Shown here: one piece after another, positions 1 through 7,197 of the stretch
How positions within the stretch are numbered: the stretch's first letter is position 1
Layout of the letters: each line of letters opens with the position of its first letter
Source: Chloroflexota bacterium
Lineage (GTDB): Bacteria; Chloroflexota; Limnocylindria; Limnocylindrales; CSP1-4
Length of the DNA: 10,202 nt
NCBI GenBank assembly: GCA_015661135.1
Contig: JACVXW010000104.1
Location: forward strand, 1 to 10,202
Direction: 5' to 3'
The notes under the pieces: model-generated
What the model saw: the letters and a program-made list of their open reading frames with translations, nothing else
Told to the model about the DNA's origin: nothing
Databases searched by the model: none
Made by a program: the position numbers and the translations under genes

Positions 1-1177
1 TGCCGGTGACCTCACCCAGCGGGCTCGTCGCCTTCGGCGCGATCGCCAGCACCGCTGTCGGCGGCAGGACCGCCGGAACCGACCCCTCGAAGATGATCAG
101 GTCGAACAGCTCCGGGTGCGTGGCGGGCCCGTACTCCTTGGGCGCCACCCCGTACAGCTCCGTGTTCGGGAGGAAGCTCAGCGCGGTCTCGAGGTAGGGG
201 TCCCCCTCGGAGACGAGGAGGATCCTGCGGAGCCGGTCGGGCGGCACGATCGCCCACGCCCGGTCGTCGAGGGCCAGGGCGTCGGCGCCAGTCCCGTTCA
301 GCCGGACCTCGACCACGCGGACGCCGACGGGGAGGTCGTCGATGATCGCCTCGACCCGTGTCTGGGCGTCGAGGCGCATGTCGCGCGCCTCCAGGAGGAC
401 GCCATCGCCGTACACCTCAAGGCGGCGCTGGGCCGGCTCGATGTCGAGGTTCGCGACGCTCACGAACACGGATCGCGTCACTCCGGACGAGCCGCCGCGG
501 ACCGCGAGGGCGACGATCGCCTGGTTCTTCCGATCGCGGCCCACCTGGAGGACGGTGACCTTGTGGTTCACCGGGGACGTCGGCGCCGTGGCGAGGGCGG
601 CATCGGTAGCGACGAGGATCTCGGCGTCACCGGATCGCGCGGCGAGCGCGTCGGCGAGGTTGAGTGCATCGCCCAGGTCGCCCGATGCCGGCGAGACCTC
701 CAGGGCCTCGATGGCGGCCCGGACGCGGCCAAGATCCCTTGTCGCATTCACGACCACGCGGGCGGTCCGGCCGGCCGCCACGACGCTGACCTTGCCCCCG
801 GCCGGCAGATCGCGGAGGGCCTCGAGGGCCTCCTGCTTGGCAACGGTGAGTCGGTCCGGCAGCACGTCGGTGGCGGCCATGCTGGCCGAGGTGTCGATGA
901 CGAGGACGAGGTCGCGGGCCAGGCCCGCCGGCCGCTCCAGGAACGGCCGGGCAGCCAGGCCGGCGAGGAGCAGGACCAGCAGCAGCTGGAGGAGCAGCAG
1001 GAGGCTTCGCCGGAGTCGCTGCCACGGCGCGTTCGCCTCCACGTCCGCCACGAGCCGATGCCAGAGGAGCGTGGACGGGACGATCGCGTCGTCGCGGCGG
1101 AGCTTGAGGAGGTACATCGCGACCACGACCGGCAGGAACAGCAGGCCGAGCAGGGCGAGCGGGGAGATGAATGACAC
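1..1177 (-). CDS. BatA-type membrane von Willebrand factor A protein, C-terminus cut by window edge
   Basis: The reading frame is open from a GTG at 1177 to the left edge, giving 392 visible residues. It starts MSFISPLALLGLLFLPVVVA, a first membrane helix (about 5-25) typical of the BatA N-terminal domain. A second, leucine-rich helix lies at about 58-77. A vWA domain follows, with the MIDAS motif DTSAS at 95-99 (VLVIDTSASM) and a later VATD at 189-192. The Thr expected in the second MIDAS motif is not evident; the matching stretch reads SGDLGDAL (165-172). Residues about 215-310 look like a beta-sandwich. From about 318 (RILLVSEGDPYLETAL, then FDLIIFEG at 358-365) there is a class-I glutamine-amidotransferase-like fold, as in other long BatA relatives. 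The GTG lies 6 bases after the DUF58 stop and has only a weak G-rich stretch as ribosome site, so translation is probably coupled. Later ATGs would remove the first helix. The role is inferred: a membrane partner of the MoxR/DUF58 pair. The end is outside the window. Confidence 0.88.
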   Translation of the reverse strand, partial: MSFISPLALLGLLFLPVVVAMYLLKLRRDDAIVPSTLLWHRLVADVEANAPWQRLRRSLLLLLQLLLVLLLAGLAARPFLERPAGLARDLVLVIDTSASMAATDVLPDRLTVAKQEALEALRDLPAGGKVSVVAAGRTARVVVNATRDLGRVRAAIEALEVSPASGDLGDALNLADALAARSGDAEILVATDAALATAPTSPVNHKVTVLQVGRDRKNQAIVALAVRGGSSGVTRSVFVSVANLDIEPAQRRLEVYGDGVLLEARDMRLDAQTRVEAIIDDLPVGVRVVEVRLNGTGADALALDDRAWAIVPPDRLRRILLVSEGDPYLETALSFLPNTELYGVAPKEYGPATHPELFDLIIFEGSVPAVLPPTAVLAIAPKATSPLGEVTG

Positions 1178-1183
1178 GGCGCC

Positions 1184-2176
1184 CTACCCGACGACCTGGC
1201 GACGGCGGAGCTCGGCGAACATCAGGTCCGCCAGGGCGACGTCCGTCGAGAGCGGCACGTAGGTCGCCTGCCGCCTGGCGGCAAGATCCGCGAACCCGGC
1301 CCGCCATGACTCCAGGCGCGCCTTGTAGCCGTCCAGGGTGGCGAGGTCCACGGTGACGTCGATGCCCTCGCCGGATTCCATATCCACCAGGCGGAGGTCG
1401 CCCTCCAGGGCCGGATCAATCTCCTGGGGCGACAGGAGGTGGAGGACGATCAACTCCGAGCCGGTCGCCGCCAGTTCCCGGATCACGCGGTCCGCATTGG
1501 GATCGAGAAGATCGGACAGGAGCACGATGACGCCCCTGCCGCTCAGCTGCGCCGCCGCGTGCCGGGTGGCCGCCAGGAGGTCCGTCGGTCCCTCGGCGGC
1601 CGGGATCGCGGAGAGGGCCGAGAGGAGGCGAAAGACGCGGCCGGAGCCACGGAGCGCGACCTGCCGCCGGCCGGCCCGTCCGCCAAGGGCGGTGATCGCA
1701 ACCCGATCCTCGGACGCCAGCCCGATGTACCCGAGAGCCGCCGCGGCCCGCTTCGCGAAGAGCAGCTTGGCCGGACTGCCCGAGGCCATGGACGCGCTGG
1801 CATCGAGGAGGAAGTGGATCGTGACGTCCTCCTCCTCGACGTAGAGCTTGATGAACAGCTTCTCTAGGCGGGCGAGGACGTTCCAGTCCAGCTGTCGAAG
1901 GTCGTCGCCGAGGGAGTAGTCCCGGAAGTCGGCGAACTCTACGGACTGGCCGCGCTTGACGGATCGTCGTCCGCCCTTCAGGCCGCCCCGGACCGGGGCC
2001 TTCATCAGGACGAGGAGTCGCTCCAGCTGGCGGAGAAACCCTTCATCGAAGACGGTTGGGTCCAGGTCGGACGCGAGGAATGCAGGTCGAACCCGACCGC
2101 CCGCGCGCGCGCCGCCCTCCGCGCCCTGCCCTGGCACTACCGGGAGCGGCGTTTCTGCCGGGCCGTCCATCGCCAC
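1184..2176 (-). CDS. DUF58 family protein (vWA-like fold), MoxR partner
   Basis: This is a 330-residue protein with the DUF58 hallmark at 76-98: GQSVEFADFRDYSLGDDLRQ followed by LDW, then ARLEKLFIKLYVEEED. It carries a full MIDAS-like site: DASAS at 125-129, Thr198 in GPTDL, and Asp222 in LLSDLLD. DUF58 proteins are vWA-fold partners of MoxR ATPases, with the gene usually directly downstream, as here. Many family members have two N-terminal membrane helices. This one has none that I can see and begins with about 40 residues of Pro/Gly/Ala-rich sequence, so it is probably cytoplasmic. The start is a GTG (2176) with AGGA 8 bases upstream; an in-frame ATG two codons later (2170) is less well placed. 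The gap to the upstream MoxR stop is 30 bases. Likely role (inference): it couples ATP hydrolysis by MoxR to the membrane vWA protein encoded next. The substrate is unknown. Confidence 0.93.
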   Translation of the reverse strand: MAMDGPAETPLPVVPGQGAEGGARAGGRVRPAFLASDLDPTVFDEGFLRQLERLLVLMKAPVRGGLKGGRRSVKRGQSVEFADFRDYSLGDDLRQLDWNVLARLEKLFIKLYVEEEDVTIHFLLDASASMASGSPAKLLFAKRAAAALGYIGLASEDRVAITALGGRAGRRQVALRGSGRVFRLLSALSAIPAAEGPTDLLAATRHAAAQLSGRGVIVLLSDLLDPNADRVIRELAATGSELIVLHLLSPQEIDPALEGDLRLVDMESGEGIDVTVDLATLDGYKARLESWRAGFADLAARRQATYVPLSTDVALADLMFAELRRRQVVG

Positions 2177-2184
2177 GGTCTTCG

Positions 2185-2188
2185 TCCT
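2185..2188 (-). promoter_or_regulatory. Ribosome binding site of the DUF58 gene
   Basis: AGGA on the minus strand, 8 bases before the GTG at 2176. Its spacing fits the GTG better than the ATG two codons further in. Confidence 0.55.
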
Positions 2189-2206
2189 GTCGCGCCTTGA
2201 GCGGCG

Positions 2207-3223
2207 CTACTCGACCGACGGCGCCCGGACGGCGTCGAGCACGGACCGGACGATCGCCTCGGTCGTGATGCCCTCGGCCTCGCCTTCGAAGTTCAGGATG
2301 ATCCGGTGGCGGAACGCCGGCAGGGCGACGGCGCGGATGTCGTCCGTCGACACGTTGAAGCGCCCATCGAGGAGGGCGTAGATCTTGCCCGCCGTCACGA
2401 GCGCCTGGGCCCCGCGCGGCGATCCGCCGTAGCGGACGTAGTCGCGGACCAGTTGCGGCGCCCGCGGCTGGTCCGGGTGCGTGGCAGCGAGCAGGCCCAC
2501 GGCGTACGCGGTGATGTGCGGCGCGATCGGGACCGCTCTCGCGAGGCGCTGCATCTCGACGATTTCCGCCGCCGTGCAGACCTTGCCGGCCACAGGCGCG
2601 TCTGCGCCGGTGGTCCGTTCGATGATCGTGATCAGGTCTTCCTCGGACGGGAAGGGGACCATCACCTTGAACAGGAACCGATCCAGCTGGGCTTCTGGGA
2701 GCGGGTAGGTGCCCTCCATCTCGAGGGGGTTCTGGGTGGCGAGCACGAAGAACGGCGGATCTAGGGGGTAGCGCTGCCGCGCGACGGTGACCTGGTGCTC
2801 CTGCATTGCCTCGAGCAGCGACGACTGGGTCTTGGGGGTCGCCCGGTTGATCTCGTCGGCGAGAACGAGGTTGGCAAAGATCGGCCCGGACTGGAACCGG
2901 AAGATCCGGCGACCCTCCTCCTCGACGAGGATGTTCGTGCCGGTGATGTCGGCCGGCATCAGGTCCGGCGTGAACTGGATCCGGTTGAAGGCGCAGTCGA
3001 TGACGTCGGCGATCGTCCGGACGAGCATCGTCTTTCCCAGACCGGGCACGCCCTCGAGCAGGACGTGGCTGTTGGCGAGCAGGGCCGTCACGGTCTGGCG
3101 GACCAGTTCGCGCTGGCCGACGATGACCTTGCCGACCTCGCGTTCGATCGCGCCGGCGCGATCAGCGAACGCTTCGGGGCTGAGTCGAGGGGCGCCGCCG
3201 GCCGGCATGGTGGTCGTTTCCAT
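2207..3223 (-). CDS. MoxR-family AAA+ ATPase
   Basis: This is a 338-residue AAA+ protein of the MoxR subfamily, about the usual length. The motifs are in order: Walker A GVPGLGKT (58-65), the MoxR-typical RIQFTPDLMPADITG (81-95), Walker B LVLADEINR (119-127) followed by KTQSSLLEAMQE, sensor 1 ATQNP (162-166), the conserved EAQLDRF (178-184), and a sensor-2 region GGSPRGAQAL (266-275). All catalytic residues are present. MoxR proteins are chaperone-like ATPases that mature or activate protein complexes, often with vWA partners; the two downstream genes here encode such partners. The ATG at 3223 is preceded by GGAGG with a 5-base spacer, which favours it over the second ATG five codons on. This strong site and the 46-base gap upstream suggest independent translation initiation within the operon. 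The symbol moxR is not assigned because the name covers a whole family and nothing here points to methanol dehydrogenase. The target complex cannot be read from the sequence. Confidence 0.96.
   Translation of the reverse strand: METTTMPAGGAPRLSPEAFADRAGAIEREVGKVIVGQRELVRQTVTALLANSHVLLEGVPGLGKTMLVRTIADVIDCAFNRIQFTPDLMPADITGTNILVEEEGRRIFRFQSGPIFANLVLADEINRATPKTQSSLLEAMQEHQVTVARQRYPLDPPFFVLATQNPLEMEGTYPLPEAQLDRFLFKVMVPFPSEEDLITIIERTTGADAPVAGKVCTAAEIVEMQRLARAVPIAPHITAYAVGLLAATHPDQPRAPQLVRDYVRYGGSPRGAQALVTAGKIYALLDGRFNVSTDDIRAVALPAFRHRIILNFEGEAEGITTEAIVRSVLDAVRAPSVE
3141..3171 (-). repeat. Hairpin-forming inverted repeat early in the MoxR gene
   Basis: A perfect 18-bp palindrome, gatcgcgcc then ggcgcgatc (3146-3163), is flanked by cgttc (3141-3145) and gaacg (3167-3171), which pair after a 3-base bulge (3164-3166). 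On the transcript it lies about 50-80 bases after the MoxR start codon (about codons 18-28). It could form a strong stem in the mRNA; any regulatory role is inference. Confidence 0.75.
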
Positions 3224-3228
3224 TGATT

Positions 3229-3233
3229 CCTCC
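3229..3233 (-). promoter_or_regulatory. Ribosome binding site of the MoxR gene
   Basis: GGAGG on the minus strand, 5 bases before the ATG at 3223. It sits in the 46-base gap after the coiled-coil gene. It is the clearest internal ribosome site of the operon and favours 3223 over the ATG at 3208. Confidence 0.8.
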
Positions 3234-3269
3234 GGGCGCCGGCGCGGTCCAGGCCGCGATCGGCAGGCG

Positions 3270-5099
3270 TTACTGAGTGGGATCCAGCGAACTGAAGTAG
3301 TCGCGAACGTAGTCCTTGACGGACAGGGGAACGTAACCCCGGTCCAGCGAGGTCAGGGCGTACTGGTAGAAGTCACCGAAGACCTGCGAGTACGGCACGT
3401 AGGAGCCGGGATCCGTGCCGGGACCCTGCTGGTTGCCCTGGGTCGTCTGCCCCGAGCCGCCGGTCCCGGAGATGTACGACGGGTCGCCTGGCCGCCCGAG
3501 CCGGTCGAACGGGGCGAAGACGCTGCCGAGGTCTCCGCCGAGTTCCGAGGGTCGGTTGGGATTCACGGGACCGCCGGGCCTTCCGTTGCCGCCCGTTCCT
3601 GAGCCGAGGTGGTTGGCGTTGGACCCGCCGCCCCCGATGGAGCCGCCCTGACCACCCTGGCCGGGTTGTCCGCCTTGACCGGGCTGACCACCCTGGCCGG
3701 GTTGGCCGCCTTGACCGGGCTGACCACCCTGGCCGGGTTGGCCGCCTTGACCGGGTTGGCCGCCCTGGCTCGGCTGACCGTTCTGTCCGGTCTGGTTTCC
3801 CTGTCCCTGCTGGCCCGCCTGGCCGGCGTTGGCGAGGTCTCGCCCGCTGTCCTGGAGCTGGTTCGCGGCGCTCGTGAGGTCGCGGTTCGCTGCAACGGCG
3901 TCCTCGGTGTCGCCGAGGGCCTCGGACAGGCGATCCAGGGCTTCCTTCGCTCCGGCGGTGTCGCCCTGGGCGAGGCTCTGCGCGGCGTCCTTGAGCGCCT
4001 GTCCGGCCGCGCCGCCGGCCTGGCTGGCCGCCGCCTGGAGTTCCGACAGCTCGCGGGCGAGCTCCGCTTTCTCCACGTCTGTCATCTTGTCGAGGTTCTT
4101 GCCGAGGTCCTTGAGGTCCTCGGCAGCCTTGTCCGGGTCACCGTCCGGGTTTGCCTTCTCATCGCCCGTCGCGGCCCGGGACAGTCCGCGGCTGAGCGTC
4201 GCCAGCGCGGCTGCGCGCTGCTCATTGGCCGGGTTCAGCTGCGATCGCAGGGCGGCCTCCACGGCCCCGAGCTTGGCCAGGTTCGCGTTCAGGTCGCCGG
4301 GGTTCTCGCGGAGCTGCTTTGCGAGGTCGCGAAGCTCCTTGGCGAGTTGTGAGCGGGGATCGTTCGCGGACGTGCCCTTGGATTCGAGATCCTCGGCCAG
4401 CTTGTCCAGCTTCTCGGCCTGGGCGGTTGCCGCCTCGCGGACGGCACGCGCCTGGGCGATGACGGCATCCTGCGGGTTCGGCAGGAGGACGACGGGCGCG
4501 AGGACGAGCATCGCCATCAGGGCAACCGCGGCCGGGCGGCGGGACAGCCGGGGACGGAACAGGTCCGAGCGGACGATCCGGAGCGAACCCAGTGCGTCAC
4601 GGCGCTGTTTGCGGACGAACCGGCGCTCCTCAGCACGCTCGTCCGAGAGCGGCCCATCGGCCTCGAGCGCCGCGATGTCGTCGTCGCTTGCGGGCCCGGC
4701 CGCGGCAGGAACGGCAACGGCGAGGGCAAGGGAGGATGCGACGCGGTCACCAAGTCCACCCTCGCGATCGACCGCCACGGCGGCTTCGCCGAGCGACGGC
4801 CGGGCGCGCATCGCCACGATGGCGAGGGCGACGAGGCCGAGGACCGGCATGGCTGCGCCGATCGCCGGCGCCGCCTCCATCGGGATGATTCGAGCCACGG
4901 TCCAGAGCGCCAGCTCGGCGATTGCCATGACGGCCGCCACGATCCAGGCCCGTCGGACGATCCGGCGGAACCAGAGGCGCCGTCGATGCGGGCGCAAGCC
5001 GGACCGGATCCGCTCGAGCTCGGGATCCAGCGGGCCTGCGAGGTGGAGCTTCGGATCAGACGGCAGGTGGAGCAGTTCGGTCTCCACCGCGGCGGTCAC
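3270..5099 (-). CDS. Membrane-anchored coiled-coil protein with Gly/Gln/Pro repeat linker (DUF4175-like)
   Basis: This is a 609-residue protein. An Arg-rich stretch (30-50) leads into two membrane helices (about 51-70 and 79-98). A third hydrophobic helix lies at about 190-207 (AAVALMAMLVLAPVVLLP). Residues 213-420 are rich in Ala, Glu, Lys, Asp and Leu with heptad-like spacing, so a long coiled coil is likely. A disordered linker follows (about 427-565) rich in Gly, Gln and Pro, including six tandem GGQPGQ hexapeptides. The protein ends in a compact tail of about 40 residues beginning YVPYSQVFGDFYQYALTSLD and containing VKDYVRDYF. The layout of N-terminal helices plus coiled coil plus repetitive linker recalls DUF4175-type proteins found near vWA and ABC genes, but I cannot confirm family membership. 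The start is a GTG overlapping the permease stop (GTGA, 5096-5099) with no evident ribosome site, so it is probably coupled. Function unknown; a structural envelope or scaffold role is inferred. Confidence 0.85.
   Translation of the reverse strand: MTAAVETELLHLPSDPKLHLAGPLDPELERIRSGLRPHRRRLWFRRIVRRAWIVAAVMAIAELALWTVARIIPMEAAPAIGAAMPVLGLVALAIVAMRARPSLGEAAVAVDREGGLGDRVASSLALAVAVPAAAGPASDDDIAALEADGPLSDERAEERRFVRKQRRDALGSLRIVRSDLFRPRLSRRPAAVALMAMLVLAPVVLLPNPQDAVIAQARAVREAATAQAEKLDKLAEDLESKGTSANDPRSQLAKELRDLAKQLRENPGDLNANLAKLGAVEAALRSQLNPANEQRAAALATLSRGLSRAATGDEKANPDGDPDKAAEDLKDLGKNLDKMTDVEKAELARELSELQAAASQAGGAAGQALKDAAQSLAQGDTAGAKEALDRLSEALGDTEDAVAANRDLTSAANQLQDSGRDLANAGQAGQQGQGNQTGQNGQPSQGGQPGQGGQPGQGGQPGQGGQPGQGGQPGQGGQPGQGGQGGSIGGGGSNANHLGSGTGGNGRPGGPVNPNRPSELGGDLGSVFAPFDRLGRPGDPSYISGTGGSGQTTQGNQQGPGTDPGSYVPYSQVFGDFYQYALTSLDRGYVPLSVKDYVRDYFSSLDPTQ
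3652..3777 (-). repeat. Tandem 18-bp repeat (36-bp dimer units) encoding GGQPGQ
   Basis: There are seven consecutive 18-bp units inside the coiled-coil protein gene. Six encode GGQPGQ-type hexapeptides; the last (3760-3777) is degenerate (GGQPSQ). On the plus strand the units alternate between two forms, A (ccaccctggccgggttgg) and B (ccgccttgaccgggctga). They differ at five third-codon positions, all synonymous. The order is A, B, A, B, A, a B/A mosaic (3742-3759), and the degenerate unit. The true repeat is therefore 36 bp: 3652-3687 and 3688-3723 differ at one base. It is an in-frame coding minisatellite in a disordered linker. Confidence 0.95.
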
Positions 5100-6238
5100 T
5101 GGGCCGCGGCGCCAGGGCCACGACCGAAGACGCGAAGGGAGCCGCGACGCAAGCCGCGAGGTGACCTGGAACGGCGCAGGAAGCCCGGCAGTTGCGGGCG
5201 CCAGCGACGGGTTGGGGTGACCAGCTGGACGGCGGCGGTCGTGAAGCCCACCGCGAGCAGGAGGAGCGTCAGGGCGCTTCGGGGCCAGTAGCGATCGCGC
5301 TGGATGGCCAGGACGTCGGCGGCAACGAAGTCTCGCACCCCAACGCCCGGGGCGACCGCCTGGCCGTCGGGCGCCACGATCACGCCGCCCTTCCCGCCAT
5401 CGAAGGCCGGCGCCGGCTGCGCCTGTGGGATGAAGTTGACGCCGGAGCCCGTGATCTCATCGATGATGTAACACCAGCTGCCGGTGTTGTTCTCCGCCCC
5501 ACAGGCGACGTCGACCTGGGCGACGAACGGGTTGAGGTAGAACAGGGCCTCCGGCGGGCGCTTGGTGAAGGCGCCGTCGGAGGTCGCCCGCATGAAGACC
5601 CAGATGAACGACAGCCCGACCGTGGCGACAAGGACCGCCACGAAGGTCAGCCCCGTGGCGGCGCCGCTGCGCCGAACCAGGGCCGAGAAGAACGTCCCCA
5701 TCGCACCAAAGCCGATTGCGGTGATGAGCAGCATCAGGTAGCCGCGGACCACGTCGTCCGGGGCGACCCCGCCGTAGACGAAGACGAGGGCCGAGACCGG
5801 GATGGACGCGAGAATGAGGACGAACACCCAGGTCAGCGCACTGAGGAGCTTCCCGACCACGATCGCCACGGACGAAATGGGGGTCACCGCGAGGAGGTCC
5901 AGGGTCTGCTTCTCGCGCTCACTGCTGATCGTGCCGGCCGTGGAGGCCGGGGCGAGGACGCTGATCATCAGCGTCTGGAGGAACATCAGGGCGATGAAGA
6001 TGCCGCGCCCGATGCTTGCCGAACTATAGGTAGGGTCCCAGGCGAAGTTGTTCCGGACCGTGTCCTCGAGAATTCGCCCGACCATCCAGGCGAAGCCGGC
6101 CACAAGAAGGACGTAGACCGTAACGCTCACGAAGGCACGCTTGCCGCGCATCCGCCCGCGCAACTCCTTCACCCCGATCGCGGTGATGCCCGGCATCGCG
6201 AGCCGGGGCAGGCGGCGGCGAAGCGTGGCCCCGGTCAT
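5096..6238 (-). CDS. ABC-2 type exporter permease subunit
   Basis: This is a 380-residue integral membrane protein. It carries the motif TISSEREKQTLDLLAVTPIS (103-122), which is diagnostic for ABC-2 type permeases and precedes the coupling region facing the ATPase. Predicted helices lie at about 37-55, 79-99, 124-155, 165-187, 193-216 and 320-341, giving six. A long loop (about 217-318) separates the fifth and sixth helices and is probably outside the membrane; it holds two cysteines, Cys246 and Cys256, that could form a disulfide. The C-terminus (343-380) is Arg-rich and should be cytoplasmic. The ATG at 6238 overlaps the stop of the ATPase gene (ATGA), the classic pairing of an exporter with its ATPase. 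The single permease gene implies a homodimer. The substrate is unknown; ABC-2 exporters move drugs, lipids, polysaccharides or peptides. Confidence 0.93.
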   Translation of the reverse strand: MTGATLRRRLPRLAMPGITAIGVKELRGRMRGKRAFVSVTVYVLLVAGFAWMVGRILEDTVRNNFAWDPTYSSASIGRGIFIALMFLQTLMISVLAPASTAGTISSEREKQTLDLLAVTPISSVAIVVGKLLSALTWVFVLILASIPVSALVFVYGGVAPDDVVRGYLMLLITAIGFGAMGTFFSALVRRSGAATGLTFVAVLVATVGLSFIWVFMRATSDGAFTKRPPEALFYLNPFVAQVDVACGAENNTGSWCYIIDEITGSGVNFIPQAQPAPAFDGGKGGVIVAPDGQAVAPGVGVRDFVAADVLAIQRDRYWPRSALTLLLLAVGFTTAAVQLVTPTRRWRPQLPGFLRRSRSPRGLRRGSLRVFGRGPGAAAQ

Positions 6239-7197
6239 GCCGACACCGCCACGGGCTCGTCCTGGCCGGTCACCTGGAGGAACAGTTCCTCGAGGTCGCT
6301 GGCGGCCCGGGAGAAGCTCGCGATTGCCAGTCCCGAGGCCACGGCAGTCCCAAGGAGCGCGGCGGCCCCGGCCTCGTCGCCGCGGAAGCCCAGCTCCACG
6401 ATGCCGTCCGGGAGGATCGCCGCGGCGGCGACATCCGGCTGTGCGGCGAACCAGTCGCGCGCTGCCTCGAGGGCCTCGCCTTCGGCGAGGACGCGGGCGC
6501 GCAGGACGGCGCCCACGCGCAGCCTTTGCTCGATGTCAGCGACGCGGCCGGAGGCCAGCACGCGCCCGCGATCCACGATCGCGACGCTCGTGCAGAGCTC
6601 CTCGAGCTCGGGAAGGATGTGGCTGCTGATAACGATCGTCTTGCCAAGGGACCGGAGTTCGCGCAGGAGTTCGCGGAGCTCCACCCGGGCGCGCGGATCC
6701 AGCCCGGAGGCAGGCTCATCCAGCAGGAGGACCTTGGGATCGTGGACCAGGGCGTGGGCCAGGCAGAGTCGCTGCTGCATGCCCCGGGAGAGACCCTGGA
6801 CATAGGTGTCGCGCTTGTCGGCGAGGTCCACCAGTTCCAGGAGGTCCCCGATGATCCGCTTGCGCGACGCGGCCGGGAGGCCGTAGCAGCGACCGAAGAA
6901 ATCCAGGTATTCCCAGACCCGCATGTCGTCGTAGACCCCGAAGGCGTCCGGCATGAACCCGAGGACGCGGCGAACCTCGTTCGGGTTCCGGCGGACGGAC
7001 CAGCCGGCGATCTCCGCGTCGCCCGACGTCGGTTCCAGGAGCGTGGCGAGGATCCGCAGTGTTGTTGTCTTGCCGGCGCCGTTGGGCCCGACGAGGCCGA
7101 AGATCTCGCCCTCTGCGATGTCCAGATCCAGGCCGGCCACGGCCAGGGTCCGGTCGTACCGCTTGACCAGGCCCTCGGCGCGGACGATGGAGGTCAT
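6235..7197 (-). CDS. ABC transporter ATP-binding protein
   Basis: This is a 320-residue nucleotide-binding subunit of an ABC-2 type exporter. Visible motifs are Walker A GPNGAGKTT (37-45), the signature LSRGMQQR (136-143), Walker B VLLLDEP (156-162), D-loop SGLD (164-167) and the switch His193 in SSH. At the Q-loop the sequence reads GFMPDAFGVYDDM (80-92), with Asp where most ABC ATPases have Gln. Related exporter ATPases of this subgroup show the same MPD form, as far as I recall. A C-terminal extension (about 225-310), as in the CcmA/NatA-like exporter class, ends in DLEELFLQVTG, the usual tail motif. The ATG at 7197 overlaps the stop of the 828-residue gene (ATGA), and its own stop overlaps the permease start. 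It powers the permease encoded next. Confidence 0.96.
   Translation of the reverse strand: MTSIVRAEGLVKRYDRTLAVAGLDLDIAEGEIFGLVGPNGAGKTTTLRILATLLEPTSGDAEIAGWSVRRNPNEVRRVLGFMPDAFGVYDDMRVWEYLDFFGRCYGLPAASRKRIIGDLLELVDLADKRDTYVQGLSRGMQQRLCLAHALVHDPKVLLLDEPASGLDPRARVELRELLRELRSLGKTIVISSHILPELEELCTSVAIVDRGRVLASGRVADIEQRLRVGAVLRARVLAEGEALEAARDWFAAQPDVAAAAILPDGIVELGFRGDEAGAAALLGTAVASGLAIASFSRAASDLEELFLQVTGQDEPVAVSA

Noticed and set aside
116..1174. Long plus-strand open frame of 352 codons opposite the BatA-type gene, and similar ones at 3829-5220 and 5192-6805
   Set aside because: They lie antisense to clear genes, have Arg/Gly/Ala-rich shadow composition and match no recognisable family. GC-rich codon use produces such frames routinely.
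627..1307. Minus-strand frame of 226 codons across the DUF58/BatA junction
   Set aside because: It is out of frame with both real genes and is Pro/Arg-rich; the other frames carry the diagnostic DUF58 and vWA motifs.
1..3223. Naming the MoxR/DUF58/BatA genes as an aerotolerance (Bat) operon
   Set aside because: The name comes from Bacteroides operons with a different gene set; here only the domain families are shared, so the function cannot be carried over.
3243..3258. Inverted repeat cgcgg/ccgcg between the coiled-coil and MoxR genes as a terminator
   Set aside because: The stem is only 5 bp with no T-run, which is common by chance at this GC content. A transcription stop here is not supported.
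3652..3777. Tandem repeat considered as a CRISPR array or non-coding satellite
   Set aside because: The units are contiguous without spacers, in frame, and differ only at silent positions; it is a protein-coding repeat.
6474..6490. Inverted repeat cctcgcc-ttc-ggcgagg in the ABC ATPase gene
   Set aside because: A 7-bp stem is expected several times by chance in 10 kb of this composition.
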